Source of the DNA: Deminuibacter soli
Lineage (GTDB): Bacteria > Bacteroidota > Bacteroidia > Chitinophagales > Chitinophagaceae
DNA length: 64,000 bases
Direction: 5' to 3'
NCBI RefSeq assembly: GCF_003412455.1
Contig: NZ_QTJU01000001.1
Span: forward strand, 1,384,021-1,448,020
The notes beneath the pieces were generated by a model that ran no database searches, was not told the origin of the DNA, and worked only from the letters and a program-made list of their open reading frames with translations. Below, in pieces: positions 1-7,401 of the stretch; position 1 is the stretch's first letter, and the number at the start of each line of letters is the position of its first letter. The translations under genes and the position numbers were made by a program.

Positions 1-348
1 TGTTTTTTCCATCCATTGAAATAACAATTCTGCAGCATCGAGATAGGCACTGTTGTGTAAGGTATCGGCCAGGTACAGGAAGGGATAAATGGTATCGCCC
101 ATACGCCCATGCACTTCATTCTCCGGCGGGTAGATAATAGTGCCGTAATGTTTGTTCTGCCGGTTGGTCACCTGCATACTTAACAATGCTGCGCCCCAGT
201 TTTCAGCAAGTTGTTTGCTTAGCGTGTATAATGGATTGTGTGCGGCAGGATTGCCTGCTGCCAGGCCCTGCAGTGCTGAAAAAGAAGTTAGCAAACCTGC
301 TGTGCCGATTGTACCGTTTTTAATGAAATGTCTTCTGGATATTGTCAT
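1..348 (-). CDS. Tat-secreted protein, N-terminal part (runs off the left edge)
   Basis: The minus-strand frame is open from an ATG at 346-348 to the window edge, giving 116 residues. The N-terminus has a twin-arginine signal (S-R-R-H-F-I-K at about residues 4-10) followed by a hydrophobic Gly/Ala/Leu stretch, so the protein is probably exported folded by Tat. The visible mature part (for example IIYPPENEVHGRMGD, then helical segments rich in Ala/Leu/Trp) resembles the start of an alpha/alpha-barrel carbohydrate-active enzyme, but this is only an impression. A rhamnosidase gene lies about 700 bases away on the other strand, which weakly supports a polysaccharide role. Family not identified, because most of the gene is outside the window. 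Confidence 0.75.
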   Translation of the reverse strand, partial: MTISRRHFIKNGTIGTAGLLTSFSALQGLAAGNPAAHNPLYTLSKQLAENWGAALLSMQVTNRQNKHYGTIIYPPENEVHGRMGDTIYPFLYLADTLHNSAYLDAAELLFQWMEKT

Positions 349-429
349 GAGCTTGCATATGGCTGCATGAATTTACATTGTTTCTGCAATGCCTGCAGCA
401 TCACTGTAAAAGAATAAGTGACGATGGTT

Positions 430-780
430 TTATTTGCGTTGGATGAGGCAATTGTATACTTCTCCATTACCCATGTCAATTATACCGGTATCGTCCCTGG
501 TCCAGATGGTGTGTTTGCCGTCTGAATATTTAGCGCCTGAGCCGGCAGAAATTCTTTTCAGTCTTAGCTCTTTATAGTAAATGCCTTTCAGCGTGCCGGA
601 AACAATGGCTTTGTCTTCCCAGAAGCTCACTTTTACCAGGTTACCGGCAGAGCAGTTGAGTGTAATAACAGCGTTTGGCAGGTTGGTGGATGATCTGGAA
701 GCGTCACAGGCGTTGAGGACAAACAATGCTGCAAAAAGTGCAGCGAAAACAGGTAAGGTCTTTATCCCGGCTTTTTTCAT
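430..780 (-). CDS. small hypothetical lipoprotein
   Basis: This is a 116-residue protein. I chose the ATG at 778-780 because it places a signal peptide at the N-terminus (MKKAGIKTLPVFAALFAALF) ending in a lipobox-like LNAC. The longer frame starting at 870 adds about 30 residues that do not look like a coding N-terminus. The mature part has alternating hydrophobic residues that suggest a small beta domain (around SFWEDKAIVSGTLKGIYYKE). It is predicted to be lipid-anchored in the envelope. No family was recognised. It is divergent from the rhamnosidase gene and convergent with nothing nearby. Confidence 0.68.
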   Translation of the reverse strand: MKKAGIKTLPVFAALFAALFVLNACDASRSSTNLPNAVITLNCSAGNLVKVSFWEDKAIVSGTLKGIYYKELRLKRISAGSGAKYSDGKHTIWTRDDTGIIDMGNGEVYNCLIQRK

Positions 781-950
781 TTCCGTTTTTTTAAGAACAA
801 AAAATTGGTGCCGGCAGCAGGTTAGAATGCAGTACACAAGCCGGTCGTAATGCTTATTAAATGTAAACAATAATTGCAGATCCCAGGGTTAAAATAGCCA
901 TTGCTCCCGGTGAACTATCAGATTTCTGATGGATAATAGTAGTAACCGGC

Positions 951-976
951 AAAGGGAACAGCTGTGTTCCCTTTTT
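951..976 (+). terminator. hairpin plus T-run in the leader of the rhamnosidase gene
   Basis: AAAGGGAACA at 951-960 pairs perfectly with TGTTCCCTTT at 965-974 around a GCTG loop and is followed by T residues. It has the form of a rho-independent terminator on the plus strand. It lies between two divergent genes, about 70 bases before the rhamnosidase start, so it would act on that gene's own leader. Confidence 0.5.
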
Positions 977-1042
977 GGTTGATGACCATGTATGGTCAGG
1001 ACAGCTGCGCTGCGTTTTGCTTTATATTTATGGCATTAATTG

Positions 1043-3715
1043 ATGTCAATGACCAAACGTTCCCGGAAGTACAGTGCAGCATGGATAGCGGCCTGCCTGT
1101 GTATTGCAGCAACTGCTCCTGTGCATGCACAAAAAAAACTGAAATGCGAGTATCTCGAAAATCCACTGGGTATCGATGCTACCCACCCGCGCTTTAGCTG
1201 GCAGCTGGATGATGCAACGCCCGGTGCCACACAAACTGCCTGGCGTATACTGGTGTCAACTGATTCTGCGGGGCTGGCAAACGACCAGGCTACTGTATGG
1301 AACAGCGGCTGGCAGCAGTCCGGAGCAGTACTGGCCGTATACAATGGGGCGGCTTTACAGCCTTTCACCAGGTATTTCTGGAAAGTCTCCACGAAAAGCA
1401 CGCAAACAACTACTTCTTCTATTGCCAGTTTTGAAACAGGCATGATGGACAAAAAGAACTGGCAGGGTGCCTGGATAAGCGATGGCACTGATATTAACCT
1501 GAAACCTGCGCCTTATTTCAGAAAAGTGTTTACAGCAGGTAAAAAAATAAAACATGCCAGGGCCTATATTGCTGCTGCCGGTTTGTACGAACTGTATATC
1601 AATGGTGAAAAAATAGGCAATCACCGGCTCGATCCCATGTACACCCGTTTCGACAGGCGCACGCTTTATGTTACCTACGATGTAACACAGGCGCTGCAAA
1701 ACGGGGCCAATGCCATCGGTGTATTACTCGGCAATGGCTGGTATAACATGCAGAGCACTGCTGTATGGAATTTCCACAAAGCACCCTGGCGCAACCGTCC
1801 TGCGTTTTGTTTTGATCTGCGTATTACTTATGAAGATGATTCTGTTGAAACCATCGCTTCAGGAAAGGACTGGAAAACGGCCTTAAGCCCGGTAGTGTTT
1901 AACAGCATTTATACAGCCGAACACTATGATGCGCGCAAAGAACAACCGGGCTGGAATACCATCCATTTTGCAGACAGCAGCTGGAAGGAAGTGTATTTCC
2001 GCACTGCACCTGCTGCAACTATTACGGCACAAGCAATGCATCCTGTACGCAATGTGGAAGAGGTAAAACCACAAACCATTAAACAGCTGGATGATACCAC
2101 CTGGCTGTTCGATCTTGGCCGCAACATTGCCGGCGTAAGCCGCATTACCGTACAGGGGCCGGCAGGTACTGTTGTGCGCATAAAACATACAGAACGTTTG
2201 TACGCCAATGGCCGCGCAGATATGTCGAACATTGATGTGCATTACCGGCCCACCGATAATACAGATCCTTTTCAAACAGATATGGTAATACTTAATGGCA
2301 AAGACGCCACCACGTTTATGCCACATTTTAACTACAAGGGTTTCCAGTATATTGAAGTGAGCAGCAGTGCGCCGGTAAAGCTTACCAAAGAAAGTGTAAC
2401 AGCCTATTTTATGCATAGTGATGTGCCTGCGGTGGGTGAGGTGAGCAGCAGCGACGATATCCTCACTAAAATATGGTCTGCCACCAATAACTCTTACTTA
2501 TCTAATTTATTCGGCTACCCGACCGATTGCCCGCAACGCGAGAAAAACGGCTGGACAGGCGATGCGCAGATAGCCATTGAAACAGGCCTGTACAGTTTCG
2601 ATGGCATTACTGTGTATGAAAAATGGCTGGCCGATCATCGTGATGAACAGCAACCCAATGGCGTGCTGCCCTCTATTGTGCCTACTGATGGCTGGGGGTA
2701 TGAATGGGGCAACGGGCCAGACTGGACAAGCACCATCGCTATTATTCCCTGGAACATTTACCTGTTTTACGGCGATACCACCTTGCTCGCCAATTGCTAC
2801 GATAACATTAAACGGTATGTTGAGCACATCAACCTGATTAGTCCTGCAGGGCTTACCACCTGGGGGCTGGGCGATTGGGTTCCTGTAAAATCAACTACAC
2901 CGGTTGAATTAACTTCTACCTGTTATTATTATGCCGATGTACTGATACTGGCCAAAGCTGCAAAGCTTTTCGGGCATACAGCCGATGAACTGCGTTATAA
3001 CCAGCTGGCTGCAAAAATCAGGGATGCCTTTAACACCAAATACCTACATACAGAAACAGCCACCTATGGCGATGGGGTACAAACTGCATTAAGCACACCC
3101 TTGTACTGGGGGCTTGTGCCAGATGCGTACAAGGCAAAAGTGGCAGCAAGCCTGGCGAAAAAAGTGGCGTCAGACAACTACCATCTTGATGTGGGTTTGC
3201 TGGGACAGAAAGCCATTTTAAATGCACTGAGTGAAAACGGTTATGCAGATGTGGCTTATAAAATAGCCTCACAGAAAACCTATCCCAGCTGGGGTTGGTG
3301 GATGGTGAATGGTGCTACCACCTTGTACGAAAACTGGAAAATTGATGCGCAGAGCGATATCTCTTTAAACCATATTATGTTTGGTGAAATAGGTGCGTGG
3401 CTGTACAAAGGCATTGCCGGTATAAAACCTGATGCAGCACAACCCGGGTTTAAAAACACTGTACTGCAGCCACACTTCGTAGAAGGGCTCAATAGCTTTG
3501 AAGCAAAACATGAAAGCCCGTACGGAACCATTGTTTCCTCATGGGTCCGCAAAGGCAATGCGGTAGCCTATACTGTGGTAATACCTTCCAATGCCACAGC
3601 CAGCTTGTATTTGCCGGGTTATACCATAACAGAGAACGGAAAGCAGGCAACGGGAAACGTATTGCAGCTGCAGGCAGGTACACATAACCTGGTTTGCAAA
3701 ATGGCGGCTAAATAA
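1043..3715 (+). CDS. alpha-L-rhamnosidase, glycoside hydrolase family 78
   Basis: This secreted enzyme is predicted to remove terminal alpha-L-rhamnose from plant glycosides or rhamnose-containing polysaccharides by an inverting mechanism. A signal peptide covers about residues 1-30 and ends near APVHAQ. The mature start has the GH78 N-terminal pattern (LENPLGIDATHPRFSWQL). It is followed by the carbohydrate-binding-like N-terminal domain (about 140-310), the concanavalin-like region and the six-hairpin catalytic domain (about 440-780). The family signature CPQREKNGWTGDAQ sits near residues 495-510 and carries the catalytic acidic cluster; a beta-sandwich closes the protein. The length (890 aa) is normal. 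The ATG at 1043 was taken; an in-frame TTG at 1040 and an ATG at 1049 are alternatives. A terminator follows directly. Confidence 0.95.
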   Translation: MSMTKRSRKYSAAWIAACLCIAATAPVHAQKKLKCEYLENPLGIDATHPRFSWQLDDATPGATQTAWRILVSTDSAGLANDQATVWNSGWQQSGAVLAVYNGAALQPFTRYFWKVSTKSTQTTTSSIASFETGMMDKKNWQGAWISDGTDINLKPAPYFRKVFTAGKKIKHARAYIAAAGLYELYINGEKIGNHRLDPMYTRFDRRTLYVTYDVTQALQNGANAIGVLLGNGWYNMQSTAVWNFHKAPWRNRPAFCFDLRITYEDDSVETIASGKDWKTALSPVVFNSIYTAEHYDARKEQPGWNTIHFADSSWKEVYFRTAPAATITAQAMHPVRNVEEVKPQTIKQLDDTTWLFDLGRNIAGVSRITVQGPAGTVVRIKHTERLYANGRADMSNIDVHYRPTDNTDPFQTDMVILNGKDATTFMPHFNYKGFQYIEVSSSAPVKLTKESVTAYFMHSDVPAVGEVSSSDDILTKIWSATNNSYLSNLFGYPTDCPQREKNGWTGDAQIAIETGLYSFDGITVYEKWLADHRDEQQPNGVLPSIVPTDGWGYEWGNGPDWTSTIAIIPWNIYLFYGDTTLLANCYDNIKRYVEHINLISPAGLTTWGLGDWVPVKSTTPVELTSTCYYYADVLILAKAAKLFGHTADELRYNQLAAKIRDAFNTKYLHTETATYGDGVQTALSTPLYWGLVPDAYKAKVAASLAKKVASDNYHLDVGLLGQKAILNALSENGYADVAYKIASQKTYPSWGWWMVNGATTLYENWKIDAQSDISLNHIMFGEIGAWLYKGIAGIKPDAAQPGFKNTVLQPHFVEGLNSFEAKHESPYGTIVSSWVRKGNAVAYTVVIPSNATASLYLPGYTITENGKQATGNVLQLQAGTHNLVCKMAAK

Positions 3716-3735
3716 ACAGGAAGGCAACTGAAAAT

Positions 3736-3773
3736 AAAATCCACCCGTACTTAATGGTGCGGGTGGATTTTTT
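3736..3773. terminator. bidirectional terminator
   Basis: AAAATCCACCCG at 3736-3747 pairs with CGGGTGGATTTT at 3760-3771 around a 12-base loop. A-runs and T-runs lie on the two sides, so it can serve the plus-strand rhamnosidase gene and the convergent minus-strand gene. Confidence 0.85.
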
Positions 3774-3788
3774 ATGTACAGTAAGCAA

Positions 3789-4256
3789 TTAAACGGCTAC
3801 CTGTGTACGTGTGTACAACAGCAATACGCCCGATTCAAAAGTTCGTGTTTTAACCAGTTGCAGTTCGTGGGTGCTGCTGGCGGTTGCAGTATGTTCTTCT
3901 TCCAGTACAGGATGAATGGTTACTTGCCGGCCATTGATCAGCACCAGCTGAACAACAGTTGCCTGTGCCCCGGGCCGGGCCGCCTGAATGGTAACCGGGC
4001 CCAGCTGTATGGCTTGTTTGCCGGTAACACGCTGTATGCTGCCACTGATTTTTTGTACAAAGGAGTTAACGGCACCCTGCCAGTGTGGTATGCGCTGACC
4101 AGGCGGAAGTTTACTGAATACAATGCCCGGGATAGTGCAGAACAAATCGCCTGCATGCCGGTTAATCTCCTGTTCGGCCAAACGCCAGTCAAGCCCCTGG
4201 TAAGGCGGCTGGCCATCGGCAGAATCTGTTAGTATGGATAAGATGATTTTTCTCAT
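3789..4256 (-). CDS. hypothetical protein (155 aa)
   Basis: The frame starts at an ATG (4254-4256) and ends just beyond the bidirectional terminator. The protein begins MRKIILSILTD, has no signal peptide or membrane segment, and contains a beta-rich middle (VTIQAARPGAQATVVQLVL). I do not recognise a family. The competing plus-strand frame at about 3774-4232 has a less protein-like composition (many Cys, Asn and Gln runs) and was taken as a shadow. The gene is convergent with the rhamnosidase gene. Confidence 0.65.
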   Translation of the reverse strand: MRKIILSILTDSADGQPPYQGLDWRLAEQEINRHAGDLFCTIPGIVFSKLPPGQRIPHWQGAVNSFVQKISGSIQRVTGKQAIQLGPVTIQAARPGAQATVVQLVLINGRQVTIHPVLEEEHTATASSTHELQLVKTRTFESGVLLLYTRTQVAV

Positions 4257-4584
4257 AAAGGTTACTGGCAGGTGGTTTCGCCCGTTAAGGGAAGTAAACT
4301 TATTATCATAATTTTAGAGGAATGGGGGCTGTACAAGACAAAAACCGGGGGAAATTGTGACAGGTTTAAAACCGGTATGAACGGTGCCGGTAATCACTGG
4401 TTTTTACCACGTAAATGACCTGTTTTCACTCAGTTCTGGGTATATGTCATGCGTTTTTTCCTGATTTAGAACAGGTTGCATGGATATTTAATACACTTTT
4501 TGTATATTATGAGTAGATTTAACCCAAAAAGTAATCCTTATCCGGAATATCTTTCAATATAACGAGACAAACAGCCTGGCAGCC
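4257..4584. other. divergent intergenic region in front of the sensor kinase
   Basis: This 328-base stretch holds no convincing gene. It separates a minus-strand hypothetical gene from the plus-strand LytS-type kinase, so promoters in both directions are expected. A widely spaced inverted repeat is visible (ACCTGTT at 4418-4424 and AACAGGT at 4470-4476), and the last 100 bases are AT-rich. I could not place a TAnnTTTG promoter element with confidence. Confidence 0.5.
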
Positions 4585-5673
4585 TTGTTATCCGGTACAA
4601 ACAATGACAGGAGTGGTAAAATAATCCTGCATGTCGTGTTCTGGCTTTTCATGACAAAATGGATACTGTTTCAATCGAGCTGGATGGTTGGGAACCAGCA
4701 TTCTGAAGCAAGTTATTACCTGGCTTTTTATCGTTACCTGCTGGTTATCGTGGCGTTTTATACCCTTTCGTATATCACTACCCTGCCATTACCCAATTCA
4801 CGCATGTGGATTGTAACATTGCTAACCCTGGTTGGATTTTTATTGTTGTATTGTTTAATGATGTATGCGGTATGCAGCTTTATTTACTGGCATTTTGCCG
4901 AGCTGCCCTACTATTTCAGGGACAATATCTATGAAAATATCACAGCGCGCGGGCCATGGACTTTTCTGCTGCACCCGATGACTTTTTATTTCCATTTCGA
5001 GCAGTTGGGGCTGGCGCTGTTGCCGGCATTGACTATTAAGGTTTTCAGGCTTACCTTGCAAACCCGGTTAAAGAGCCTGAAGCTGGAAAAGAGTAACCTG
5101 GAACTGGAACTGAATTTTTTGCGTTCGCAGATTAACCCGCATTTTCTGTTTAACACCCTGAACAGCCTGTATGCATTGATTGAAGAAAAAGATGCAGTAG
5201 CTGCATCGATCATTGCATCTTTGTCGAATATGATGCGTTATGCATTGTATGAATCGAATGCGCCTGAAGTGGAGGCCGGTAAGGAACTGGATTTTATTAA
5301 AGGATATGTTGACATTCAAAACGTAAGGCATAGTAACCGTTTACATGTTGAACTGGGTTTTGACCCTGAAGTGTATTATAAAAAGGTGCCGCCGCTGATA
5401 CTGGTTACTTTCCTGGAAAATGCGGTAAAGCATGGTCTTGATAAAACGAGGCAAAAATCGTACATTAAGATCAGCGCCTACATGGAAAATGAACAATTCT
5501 GTTTCTTTATATTGAACTCCAAGCCCCGGCAAAAAGTTGGCAGCAACCCCGGCCATGGCGGAATTGGAATAAAAAATACGCAAAGACGACTGAATATACT
5601 GTACCCCGACCGCCATGTGTTGAACATACAGGAAACGGAAGATGAGTACAGTGTTTTGCTAAAAATCTGGTAA
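4585..5673 (+). CDS. LytS/YehU-type sensor histidine kinase
   Basis: This is a membrane sensor kinase of the His_kinase (PF06580) type. The N-terminal half carries about four hydrophobic segments (about residues 12-30, 45-65, 75-100 and 128-150). A coiled-coil linker follows, then the phospho-acceptor motif QINPHFLFNTLN (His about 186) and a HATPase domain with the N-box LENAVKHGLD and a GIGIKNTQRRL G-box. Length (362 aa) fits the family. The start used is a TTG, because the first ATG (4651) would remove the first membrane helix; the start is therefore uncertain. The LytTR regulator begins one base after its stop, so the two form a kinase-regulator pair. Their position in front of the lanthipeptide genes suggests they sense the envelope or the peptide itself (inference). 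Confidence 0.92.
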   Translation: MLSGTNNDRSGKIILHVVFWLFMTKWILFQSSWMVGNQHSEASYYLAFYRYLLVIVAFYTLSYITTLPLPNSRMWIVTLLTLVGFLLLYCLMMYAVCSFIYWHFAELPYYFRDNIYENITARGPWTFLLHPMTFYFHFEQLGLALLPALTIKVFRLTLQTRLKSLKLEKSNLELELNFLRSQINPHFLFNTLNSLYALIEEKDAVAASIIASLSNMMRYALYESNAPEVEAGKELDFIKGYVDIQNVRHSNRLHVELGFDPEVYYKKVPPLILVTFLENAVKHGLDKTRQKSYIKISAYMENEQFCFFILNSKPRQKVGSNPGHGGIGIKNTQRRLNILYPDRHVLNIQETEDEYSVLLKIW

Positions 5674-5674
5674 C

Positions 5675-6463
5675 ATGGAGCAACTTATTTCCTGCGTTAT
5701 AATTGATGATGAACCATTAGGCCTTGAACTGATTGAGAAATATATCAAACGTATTCCTTCGCTCAGGCTGGTGGCTAAATGGGACAATGCTATTGAGGCG
5801 TTGGACCAGATGGAGCGTTTGCGTCCCATGCTTGTTTTTCTCGATGTAAACATGCCTGAAATGAGCGGCATAGAATTTATCAGAACCTTTAACCATTACA
5901 AACCGCAGATTATATTAACCACCGCTTACTCTGAATACGCGGTGCAGGGGTATGAATATGATGTCACCGATTTTATTTTAAAACCTGTAACCTTCGAACG
6001 TTTTGCACGTGCCATCAATAAGGTAAAAGAACGTTTATCCAATGCGCAAAAATCTGTGGCCATGCAGCAGGCCGGGGAAACAACCGCACCGGCAGCAGAA
6101 CAACCCGAGGCTCCGCCGGTACAGGTGCCGGGTATGCAGCAGAACAGGCAGCTGCTGATTAAGGAGAATAAAAAATTCATCAACATTTCCATCGATGATA
6201 TTTATGTGGTGGAAGGCATGAAAGACTATCTGAAAATACACACCAAGGCAAGGGTGATTGTTACGCATATGACCATGGGTAAAATGGAAGATACCCTCCC
6301 TCCTACAGACTTCCTGCGTATTAACCGGTCTTATATTGTACGCAAGGCTGCAGTAAAAGCCATTAACGGCAATACCATTGAACTGCTGAACAATGTAGAA
6401 CTGCCGATTGGCATTAAATACCGCGAGATTATCAAACATTTAATGGATAAAGGATCATTATAA
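5675..6463 (+). CDS. LytTR-family response regulator
   Basis: The N-terminal receiver domain (about residues 1-125) has the acidic pair IIDDE, phospho-acceptor Asp57 in FLDVNMPEM, the switch residues LTTAYSEYA and the Lys in ILKPVTFE. A Pro/Ala/Gln-rich linker (about 128-155) joins it to a LytTR DNA-binding domain (about 160-258; for example VVEGMKDYLKIHT and FLRINRSYIV). Length (262 aa) is standard. The start codon lies one base after the kinase stop. LytTR proteins bind 9-base direct repeats spaced by 12-13 bases, and exactly such a repeat lies at 8744-8773 in front of lanB, so lanB is the most likely target (inference). Confidence 0.95.
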   Translation: MEQLISCVIIDDEPLGLELIEKYIKRIPSLRLVAKWDNAIEALDQMERLRPMLVFLDVNMPEMSGIEFIRTFNHYKPQIILTTAYSEYAVQGYEYDVTDFILKPVTFERFARAINKVKERLSNAQKSVAMQQAGETTAPAAEQPEAPPVQVPGMQQNRQLLIKENKKFINISIDDIYVVEGMKDYLKIHTKARVIVTHMTMGKMEDTLPPTDFLRINRSYIVRKAAVKAINGNTIELLNNVELPIGIKYREIIKHLMDKGSL

Positions 6464-6531
6464 TTTGGTCTAAAAAGAGAAAGTACCCCTGCAAAACGTA
6501 ACTTGAACGTGCATCGCGCAGGGTTAGTCTA
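6464..6531 (+). promoter_or_regulatory. GTCTA-type motifs in front of the lanthipeptide precursor gene
   Basis: Two motifs resemble the GTTGGTCTA repeats in front of lanB: TTTGGTCTA at 6464-6472 and GTTAGTCTA at 6523-6531. Each differs from GTTGGTCTA by one base. A 9-mer, CCCTGCAAA at 6487-6495, also recurs in front of lanB (8837-8845). These may be shared regulator or promoter elements; this is a pattern seen by eye. Confidence 0.4.
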
Positions 6532-6594
6532 ATTAATTTCATGTCGCTGGTTACATTGAGTTTCTTTGAACTCAATAATAAAACCAATACAATC

Positions 6595-6759
6595 ATGAAA
6601 ACAGTTAACAACACACAGAGCAAACTCACTATCAAAAAAGAAACTGTATCTGTGCTGAGCATTCCTGCCAACAAAGCCATCAAATCCGGTGACATTTATT
6701 TTGAAACAAACCCCATTACTTCTTCTGCTATTTGTTTCGAGATTTTCCAGCAACAGTAA
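6595..6759 (+). CDS. class I lanthipeptide precursor (54 aa)
   Basis: The leader contains SKLTIKKETVSVL at about residues 9-21. This matches the KLxLxKETI-type leader motif common in Bacteroidota class I lanthipeptide precursors and corresponds to the LanB-docking segment of other leaders. The C-terminal part ends with the core-like ETNPITSSAICFEIF, which has two Thr and two Ser before a single Cys. One (methyl)lanthionine ring plus extra dehydrated residues is therefore possible. The ATG at 6595 was chosen over an upstream in-frame ATG (6541), because the extra residues would precede the normal leader. The gene sits between the LytTR regulator and a stand-alone receiver gene, with LanC-like and LanB genes within 2.5 kb. 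No leader-peptidase site of the GG type is obvious. Confidence 0.8.
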   Translation: MKTVNNTQSKLTIKKETVSVLSIPANKAIKSGDIYFETNPITSSAICFEIFQQQ

Positions 6760-6816
6760 TAGGTGCGCTTACTGTACAACGAATAACTTATTCCAGCGGC
6801 AATAAAATGAAAGCTG

Positions 6817-7233
6817 ATGGTGCTAACTTGTGGTATAATTGAAGACGAACTGTTGGGTCGTGACTTGCTGGCCAGGTATATTTCACGTGTTCCCAACCTG
6901 CAGCTGAAATGGACCAAGGGGTCTGTGGAAGAATTGCAGGAAGCCAATGCAGGAAACCCTTTGCAGCATTCCGTAGACATTGTATTCCTCGACCTGTGGA
7001 GTGAAATGTACGGCAACCGCTCCAACGCCTATATGTTCGTCGAAAAATATGGTCATATCATTCTTACAACAGCCTATCCCGAAGTACTGGTGGGTACGCT
7101 TCCATTCAGTTATGTGGGTGTGCTGAACAAACCTATCTCTTTTGACAAATTCCAGGAAACGCTGGAAGGTGTTTTATACCGGCTCAAAGAGCTGCGTATG
7201 CCGCATGGAAAAGAAACAGATGTGCCGCATTAA
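6817..7233 (+). CDS. stand-alone receiver-domain protein
   Basis: This 138-residue protein consists of a receiver domain only. It has the acidic pair IIEDE (about residues 7-11), the phospho-acceptor Asp59 in IVFLDLW, the switch Thr in ILTTAYPE and the Lys in VLNKPISFDK (about 105), so the active site is complete. Its end (YRLKELRMPHGK) resembles the linker of the neighbouring LytTR regulator, but no DNA-binding domain follows. It may compete for phosphate from the LytS kinase or act as a phosphate sink (inference). It lies 57 bases after the precursor gene on the same strand and is followed by a terminator, so kinase, regulator, precursor and receiver can be one transcription unit. Confidence 0.88.
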   Translation: MVLTCGIIEDELLGRDLLARYISRVPNLQLKWTKGSVEELQEANAGNPLQHSVDIVFLDLWSEMYGNRSNAYMFVEKYGHIILTTAYPEVLVGTLPFSYVGVLNKPISFDKFQETLEGVLYRLKELRMPHGKETDVPH

Positions 7234-7292
7234 ACCTTGCTGCGATAATTTCTTTACGATTGCAGAACAAACACGAACCGTGATGATATTGT

Positions 7293-7325
7293 AACCCCGG
7301 GCCTCCCGGGGTTTATTGTTTTTGG
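7293..7325 (+). terminator. rho-independent terminator after the receiver gene
   Basis: AACCCCGGG at 7293-7301 pairs perfectly with CCCGGGGTT at 7305-7313 around CCT and is followed by a T-rich stretch. It closes the plus-strand kinase-regulator-precursor-receiver unit. Confidence 0.88.
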
Positions 7326-7336
7326 CCGCTATGCAT

Positions 7337-7370
7337 AAAAAAATACCCCGCAATCAGATGATGACGGGGC
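7337..7370 (-). terminator. terminator of the LanC-like gene
   Basis: On the minus strand, CCCCG (7369-7365) pairs with CGGGG (7350-7346) and is followed by TA and then seven T (7343-7337). It lies just after the LanC-like stop codon. Confidence 0.7.
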
Positions 7371-7401
7371 GCTTGCACATGGTGATCTACAAATCAAAAA
7401 C

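Noticed and set aside
3774..4232. Plus-strand ORF opposite the hypothetical gene at 3789-4256
   Set aside because: Residue composition is unlike a protein, and the minus-strand frame has a better start and the convergent terminator.
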